9,443 bases of DNA, from NCBI GenBank assembly GCA_030619425.1, contig JAUXBJ010000033.1, positions 1 to 9,443 on the forward strand. The letters run 5' to 3'. Below, one piece after another: positions 5,742 to 9,443 of this stretch; positions within the stretch are counted from its first letter, which is position 1, and each line of letters starts with the position of its first letter. A program made the position numbers and the translations under genes. This DNA is from a bacterium (GTDB taxonomy: Bacteria > Zixibacteria > MSB-5A5 > GN15 > FEB-12). The notes beneath the pieces were generated by a model. It was not told where the DNA came from and searched no databases. It was given only the letters and a program-made list of their open reading frames with translations.

Positions 5742-6475
5742 TCGGACGCTGCCATAGAAACAATGGTTTCACGCTGATCGAACTGATCATCGTGATCATT
5801 ATCGTCGGAATCATGGCCACAGTAGCGGTGCGCAAGCTCGGAACATCATTGGAAACAGCCAAGTATGAGCACACCAAGAAGGAGCTTGATGCGCTGGCTG
5901 CGGCGATGGTCGGCAATCCGAGCCTCTTTGCCGAAGGCTCCCGGACCGACTTTGGCTATGTCGGCGATGTCGGCGCCTTGCCGCCCAACCTCGATGCACT
6001 GGCAACCAATCCCGGCGGATACACAACCTGGGATGGACCCTACATCAGTCGCGGCGTTGATCCGAATGAGTTCAAACAGGACGGTTGGGGGACGGCCTAT
6101 CTGTATTCGGACACGTTGCTCCGATCCACCGGGTCGGGGTCGAATATCGATAAGGTCATTGCTGTATCCTCCTCGGCGCTGTTGGGCAACAGCGTGCAAG
6201 GGTATGTGGTCGATGCCGACGACGAAATGCCGGGGGCGATCTATCGTGATTCTCTGGTGATTCGGCTGACCTATCCAAACGGCAGCGGCAGCGTCGTTAC
6301 CAGCACTACCAGCCCGACCGCTGATGGTAGTTTCTCATTTAGCAGTGTCCCTATCGGCAATCAGAGGCTGAGCGTGATTTACACACCGGACAACGACACT
6401 TCCTCCTACACTATAAGCGTAACACCCCAGAGCGATGTGAAAGTGGCCGTCACTTTTCCGGCTGATCTGTGGTAG
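5738..6475 (+). CDS. Prepilin-like protein, paralogue 4
   Basis: ATG 5738 overlaps the previous stop as ATGA and has GAG nine bases upstream. ATG 5732 is in the same frame but too close to that site. The protein begins MIGRCHRNNG before FTLIELIIVIIIVGIMATVAV: Gly-1, Phe+1, Glu+5. The shared block DFGYVGDVGALPPNLDAL...NPGGYTTWDGPY (5948-6043) is the closest copy to that of paralogue 1, even at nucleotide level. GWGTAYLYS and GSGS follow, then the transthyretin-like domain (DADDEMPGAIYRDS... FSFSSVPIGNQRLSVIY). It ends in ADLW without a hinge or extra domain, like paralogue 1. The last gene of the coupled operon, it is followed by a hairpin. Function within the pilus or pseudopilus cannot be told from sequence. 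Similarity to GspG is limited to the N-terminal helix region. Confidence 0.88.
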   Translation: MIGRCHRNNGFTLIELIIVIIIVGIMATVAVRKLGTSLETAKYEHTKKELDALAAAMVGNPSLFAEGSRTDFGYVGDVGALPPNLDALATNPGGYTTWDGPYISRGVDPNEFKQDGWGTAYLYSDTLLRSTGSGSNIDKVIAVSSSALLGNSVQGYVVDADDEMPGAIYRDSLVIRLTYPNGSGSVVTSTTSPTADGSFSFSSVPIGNQRLSVIYTPDNDTSSYTISVTPQSDVKVAVTFPADLW

Positions 6476-6494
6476 ATAGCGACTGCTCAACGCA

Positions 6495-6530
6495 GCAACC
6501 GGGTGACCGTCTCAAGAAAGACCTGGTTGC
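6495..6530 (+). terminator. Hairpin at the end of the pseudopilin operon
   Basis: GCAACCGGGT (6495-6504) and ACCTGGTTGC (6521-6530) form a 10-bp stem with one G-T pair and a 16-nt loop, starting 20 bp after the paralogue 4 stop. No T-tract follows, so it may stabilise the mRNA 3' end or act with Rho, and may not be an intrinsic terminator. Confidence 0.4.
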
Positions 6531-6568
6531 CCCGGACGTTCGGAAGTGTTGAAGAAGTCCCCATTTTG

Positions 6569-6671
6569 GTCATTGCGAGCGACCGAAGGGAGCGCGGCAA
6601 TCTCAGACTGTATGTCGCCTAACGAATTGAGATTGCCGCGTCGTCCGCCGCGGCGGATTCCTCACAATGAC
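6569..6671. repeat. MITE-like imperfect inverted repeat (GTCATTGCGAG family)
   Basis: The ends GTCATTGCGAG (6569-6579) and CTCACAATGAC (6661-6671) are inverted with one mismatch. The inner arms CGCGGCAATCTCA (6593-6605) and TGAGATTGCCGCG (6628-6640) are a perfect 13-bp inverted repeat. This form (CATTGCGAG...GCAATCTC) is a recurrent non-coding dispersed element in many environmental bacteria. It has no coding capacity. Confidence 0.8.
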
Positions 6672-6700
6672 GACTCCGGGGGGGGGTCATCATTTCGAAG

Positions 6701-6830
6701 CCCACCTGTCGCTTCGCTTTAGGTGGGGTACCGAGTCAAGCAGCAGACGAGGACGTGTGCCAGCCGCGAATCTTGAGATTCGGCCACACCGGTACCCCAC
6801 CCAGAGCTTCAGCGTCGGGTGGGTTCTTCA
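6701..6830. repeat. Rearranged copy of the GGTACC palindrome family (copy 2)
   Basis: Hairpin CCCACCT/AGGTGGG (6701-6727) is the reverse complement of the 560-586 hairpin with one visible base difference. Hairpin CCCACCC/GGGTGGG plus GGTACC and GTTCTTC (6791-6829) is the near reverse complement of 604-645. Here the GGTACC ends point inward, while at 553-645 they point outward. A degenerate copy of the GCAGACGAGG hairpin (6743-6761) and a GAATCT/AGATTC dyad (6768-6781) lie between. Confidence 0.8.
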
Positions 6831-6877
6831 TTGGGATGCCGAGTGTCGGCCCACACGGCACACCACCCTTCGACTCC

Positions 6878-6937
6878 GCTCAGGATGACGTCGGGGGAAT
6901 GCTCAGGATGACGTCGGGGGAATGCTCAAGATGACGT
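6878..6937. repeat. 23-bp direct tandem repeat, about 2.6 copies
   Basis: The unit begins GCTCAGGATGACGTCGGGGG and ends AAT. Copies are at 6878-6900 and 6901-6923 (identical), with a partial third at 6924-6937 that has A for G at one position. The preceding CCCTTCGACTCCGCTCAGGA is a common edge of dispersed non-coding repeats. Confidence 0.85.
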
Positions 6938-6940
6938 TTC

Positions 6941-6963
6941 GGCAGGATCGCAGGGATCCTGCC
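6941..6963. repeat. Perfect hairpin GGCAGGATC/GATCCTGCC
   Basis: A 9-bp perfect inverted repeat with a 5-base loop lies 42 bp beyond the stop of the next - strand gene. It joins the tandem repeat directly, so it is probably the distal part of the same repeat element. Read on - it lacks a T-tract. Confidence 0.7.
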
Positions 6964-7004
6964 CTACGAGAACCCGTACGCCTACCACAGAACAGTCACT
7001 CCGC

Positions 7005-7520
7005 TCAAACCATCGAGAACCGCCAGCCGCAGTAGTACTCATCGCCGGCCTGGTCGTCAGGCGGACAGCCGATACACTCCGTCTTAATCCGCGGATCGAC
7101 AGCCTGCGCAAACCCGGCGTACTCCACCAGGCCGACCGACTTGCAAGGGAACAACGGCAACTCCTTGCGTCGGCGCGCCGACTGCACACGACAATCTATC
7201 ATGTAGAACTCAAACGAATCATCCGACTCATTTCGAATCGTCTGCTCATTCACCAGCGCGTACATCCTCAGACCAAGCGCCTTCTTCAGGCCGTCAAGAC
7301 CGCTATTCTCGGCGATACCGTGACGCTTCATAATGCGTTTGGCTTCGATGGTCGTAAAGCGTTTCCAGGCCTCGGTGTCAAGCTCGATCGCCTTCTCAAG
7401 GCCGAACTGGCGCTCCACCGCCTGAAACCAGAGGCCGTCATGAGCCAGCCAGTTCTTGGTGAAATCGGTAAGAATGTCTTCGAGCTGAGTCCGGCTGAAT
7501 TGGGCGAATTGGTCATTCAT
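7005..7520 (-). CDS. DUF6125-like cysteine-rich cytosolic protein of unknown function
   Basis: The 171-residue protein has no signal peptide or membrane segment. It has a helical N-terminal half containing FTKNWLAHDGLWFQAVERQFG and KAIELDTEAWKRFTTIEAKRIM. The C-terminal half carries five cysteines: FYMIDCRVQSARRRK (Cys110), LPLFPCKSVG (Cys126), RIKTECIGCPPD (Cys149, Cys152) and YYCGW (Cys164). I recognise this layout from proteins annotated DUF6125, distantly similar to the L-2-amino-thiazoline-4-carboxylate hydrolase-like group. No catalytic role is established to my knowledge, and metal or Fe-S binding by the cysteines is inference. ATG 7520 is preceded by CTGGAG nine bases upstream, supporting the start. 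It stands alone, bordered by the repeat block on its 3' side and divergent from the leader of the subtilase gene. Family assignment is from memory of sequence patterns. Confidence 0.8.
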   Translation of the reverse strand: MNDQFAQFSRTQLEDILTDFTKNWLAHDGLWFQAVERQFGLEKAIELDTEAWKRFTTIEAKRIMKRHGIAENSGLDGLKKALGLRMYALVNEQTIRNESDDSFEFYMIDCRVQSARRRKELPLFPCKSVGLVEYAGFAQAVDPRIKTECIGCPPDDQAGDEYYCGWRFSMV

Positions 7521-7579
7521 AGTCTTGTTCTCCAGAGATTCTCCGAACCGAAACCATAGTGGTAATTCCGGCGTAACTG

Positions 7580-7608
7580 TTTACAAATAGTCTGTCACCC
7601 TTTATTAT
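7580..7608 (+). promoter_or_regulatory. Sigma70-type promoter reading toward the subtilase
   Basis: TTTACA (7580-7585), exactly 17 bp, then TATTAT (7603-7608). The expected start is near 7615, giving a leader of about 265 nt before the subtilase ATG at 7880. No other promoter nearer the gene was evident. Confidence 0.55.
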
Positions 7609-7833
7609 ATGGTGAACATGGAAGTTCTGAAAGATTTTAGACCGAATGTCCAGACGATGGTCTTACCTGGATTGGCCGGCATGATGACGGCAAAGATGAA
7701 AGCCATTGCCTATTATCTGACCGGGAGAACCTTCAAACTCCAGGCGGTCACGGCGCTCACCCGTAACCGTCTGTATGTTAAGGCGATAGCCGAAGAGAGT
7801 CAGGTTCTCCGGCGGCATGGTTTTCGCTCGTAA
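7609..7833 (+). CDS. Doubtful small ORF in the subtilase leader
   Basis: An open frame of 74 codons from ATG 7609 (second ATG 7618) ends 46 bp before the subtilase start. I do not recognise it. The middle, LPGLAGMMTAKMKAIAYYL, is mildly hydrophobic and the C-terminal half is basic. No ribosome site precedes either ATG, and the first ATG lies upstream of the expected transcription start. If translated it would be nearly leaderless from ATG 7618. It may equally be an untranslated leader. The stretch 7521-7879 holds nothing else I can support as a gene. Confidence 0.2.
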   Translation: MVNMEVLKDFRPNVQTMVLPGLAGMMTAKMKAIAYYLTGRTFKLQAVTALTRNRLYVKAIAEESQVLRRHGFRS

Positions 7834-7879
7834 TGGATATTCGGATGGCGGTATACGTCCTGTTTTTAGGAGAAAATGA

Positions 7880-9443
7880 ATGAGAACGCTTGGCCGTTTG
7901 ACAATCTGTGTACTTTTCGCCCTGACTCTGGTTCCGCCCGTTTCGGCTGGACAAATAGCAGATAATCTGCTAGAGCGAATATCATCCAACCCGTCCGACC
8001 AGAAGCTGTCGGTCTGGGTCGTCCTGCGATCTGATTTAACGGACCGGCCCTTGAAGGCCGCAGCCGTCGACCAGGCCACCCGCAAAGGACGCTATCAGAC
8101 TGTCATGACGCAGTTGCAACAGAACAGCGCTGAGTCTCAACAGGCGTTGATCGAAGCGCTCAACCAACATGAGGCGGCTGGCCGGGCGCAGCAGATCAAG
8201 CAGCACTGGCTGGTGAACGTGGTCGAAGTGGATATCGAAGCGGGCGCCATTGCCGATCTGGCGCAGCGCGATGATGTCGACATGATCTACGCCGTGCCCC
8301 GACTCACTGCCATCGTCCCGGACAAATCCGACGCTACCGCCACCCTGTCGGCCGGTGTAAGCGACCATCTGGAGTTTATCAATGCCGACGATGCCTGGGC
8401 GGCGGGCTACACCGGCGAAGGGCGGCTGGTTTGTTCGTTTGATACCGGTGTCGACGGTGACCATCCGGCGCTGGCGCCGAACTGGAAGGGCAACAACGGC
8501 AATTACGCCGCGGCCTGGTTCGATCCGCGCTACGATGGTCAGGACACCCCTCGCGCCATCTCCAATTGCGGCTACGACAACTGTAACCCCCCCCACGGCA
8601 CGCACACGATGGGCAGTATGGTTGGGCGCGATGATGTCACCGGCGACACCACCGGCGTGGCGCCCGACGCCCAATGGATCTCGGCGGCGGTGATTGATGT
8701 CACCGGGACGTCGATTATCGATGCTTTCGAGTGGGCGGCCAATCCGGACGGCGACGCCAACAGTATCGACGACGTGCCGGATGTGATCAACCACAGTTGG
8801 GGCGTGGCCGACATCGGTTGCCAGAACTTGTTCTACGATATGATCGAAGCTACCGAAGCCCTCGGCATGGTAAATGTCTTCGCGGCGGGTAACGAAGGCA
8901 GCGGCAGTAGCACCATCCGTAACCCGGCCAACCGGGCCCTTGATTCTATCGACTGTTTCGCCGTCGGTAATGTCGATGCATGGACATCGCCTCCCGTGGT
9001 CTACAATAATTCATCGCGCGGACCATCGGACTGCAACGGCGCAATCAAGCCGAACGTCTGCGCCCCCGGTGTAACCATTCTCTCCACCTGGTGGCCGGGG
9101 GGGGGCTACAACTCTATGACCGGCACATCGATGGCGGCGCCGCAGGTGTCCGGGTTGGTGGCGCTGATGCGGCACAAGAATCCCAACGCCACCGTCGATC
9201 AAATCAAGAACGCGATTCTAACCACCGCCCGCGACTTTGGCATCTACAGTCTGCCCGACAATGACTATGGCTGGGGTGTGATCGATTGTATGGCGGCGCT
9301 CGACGCTCTGCCCGATGGCAACTCCGAGCCGAACGTGCGCCTGTACAGCTTCGACCATCCACCCATCGCACCCGGTGACACTGCGCGCGGAACCATCGTC
9401 CTGCAGAACCTGGGGCATGACGTGACCAGCGTGACCGTCTCCC
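7880..9443 (+). CDS. Secreted S8 family serine peptidase (subtilase), 3' end outside window
   Basis: The frame from ATG 7880 stays open through the right edge, with 521 codons visible. AGGAG lies just upstream (7868-7872). A signal peptide MRTLGRLTICVLFALTLVPPVSA ends with a VSA cleavage site near residue 23. Residues 30-145 look like a propeptide of inhibitor type. The catalytic domain has all expected residues: Asp188 in SFDTGVDGDHPAL, His239 in HGTHTMGS, oxyanion Asn338 in FAAGNEGSGS and Ser417 in GTSMAAPQVSG. Arrangement and the INHSWG motif resemble bacillopeptidase F/Vpr-type enzymes. After about residue 480 a beta-rich domain begins (RLYSFDHPPIAPGDTARGTIVLQN), of the sort that precedes C-terminal sorting modules. 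Those would lie outside the window. Several cysteines (185, 230, 235, 314, 359, 385, 394) may form disulfides. The frame crosses C8 (8587-8594) and G9 (9097-9105) tracts without a shift. Confidence 0.93.
   Translation, partial: MRTLGRLTICVLFALTLVPPVSAGQIADNLLERISSNPSDQKLSVWVVLRSDLTDRPLKAAAVDQATRKGRYQTVMTQLQQNSAESQQALIEALNQHEAAGRAQQIKQHWLVNVVEVDIEAGAIADLAQRDDVDMIYAVPRLTAIVPDKSDATATLSAGVSDHLEFINADDAWAAGYTGEGRLVCSFDTGVDGDHPALAPNWKGNNGNYAAAWFDPRYDGQDTPRAISNCGYDNCNPPHGTHTMGSMVGRDDVTGDTTGVAPDAQWISAAVIDVTGTSIIDAFEWAANPDGDANSIDDVPDVINHSWGVADIGCQNLFYDMIEATEALGMVNVFAAGNEGSGSSTIRNPANRALDSIDCFAVGNVDAWTSPPVVYNNSSRGPSDCNGAIKPNVCAPGVTILSTWWPGGGYNSMTGTSMAAPQVSGLVALMRHKNPNATVDQIKNAILTTARDFGIYSLPDNDYGWGVIDCMAALDALPDGNSEPNVRLYSFDHPPIAPGDTARGTIVLQNLGHDVTSVTVS

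Noticed and set aside
7663..8085. Minus-strand frame of 140 codons across the subtilase start
   Set aside because: It crosses the ribosome site, start and signal peptide of the subtilase and shows no recognisable motif.
8036..8794. Minus-strand frame of 252 codons
   Set aside because: It is antisense to the subtilase, whose signal peptide, Asp and His motifs lie in the + frame; GC-rich codon bias produces such mirror frames.
8587..9105. Frameshift by sequencing error at the homopolymers in the subtilase
   Set aside because: Translation keeps Asp, His, Asn and Ser motifs in one frame across both tracts.

Overview
This window comes from a bacterial chromosome whose coding regions are moderately GC-rich. 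The genes are separated by dispersed palindromic repeats. Four tandem prepilin-like proteins sharing an FGYVGDVG...NPGGY.TWDGPY block, a secreted subtilase, a DUF6125-type protein and GGTACCCCACC-type repeats together suggest an uncultivated FCB-group lineage such as Zixibacteria. That placement rests on remembered family distribution and is not demonstrated by the sequence. There is no rRNA, tRNA, integrase, transposase or CRISPR array.

Left part (1-2208). The window opens inside or at the start of a TIR-like NAD-hydrolase/nucleotide-binding protein on +, of the CAP12/Pycsar-effector TIR type. A nested palindrome separates it from the convergent pdxS (PLP synthase lyase subunit, -). No pdxT partner is adjacent. 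Upstream of pdxS on the same strand lies an Rrf2-family regulator with four clustered cysteines, which probably bind an Fe-S cluster. A terminator-like hairpin separates the two genes.

Middle (2209-6475). A 308-bp divergent regulatory region holds a strong sigma70-type promoter for the regulator, a perfect 7+4+7 palindrome, four AACTTG/CAAGTT half-sites and a second dyad. It is followed by a tight four-gene + strand operon of paralogous type II secretion/type IV pilus pseudopilins. Each has a class III prepilin leader ending in Gly, the +5 Glu and a hydrophobic helix, then the shared signature block and a transthyretin/CarboxypepD_reg-like beta domain. Genes 2 and 3 carry an additional and mutually different C-terminal beta domain, joined by a polyglycine hinge exactly where genes 1 and 4 end. 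This looks like one modular pilus-tip or pseudopilus system made by duplication and domain fusion. The assembly ATPase, platform protein and prepilin peptidase lie outside the window.

Right part (6476-9443). About 530 bp is filled with repeats: a possible operon-end hairpin, a MITE-like imperfect inverted repeat, rearranged copies of the left-hand palindromes, a 23-bp tandem repeat and a further hairpin. Then come a DUF6125-like cysteine-rich protein (-) and a good + strand promoter followed by a leader of about 265 nt with one doubtful small ORF. The last gene is a secreted S8 subtilase with a complete catalytic set, still open at the right edge.

The Rrf2 regulator is the obvious candidate controller of the pseudopilin operon. 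The subtilase could be a substrate of the secretion system, but only proximity supports that.
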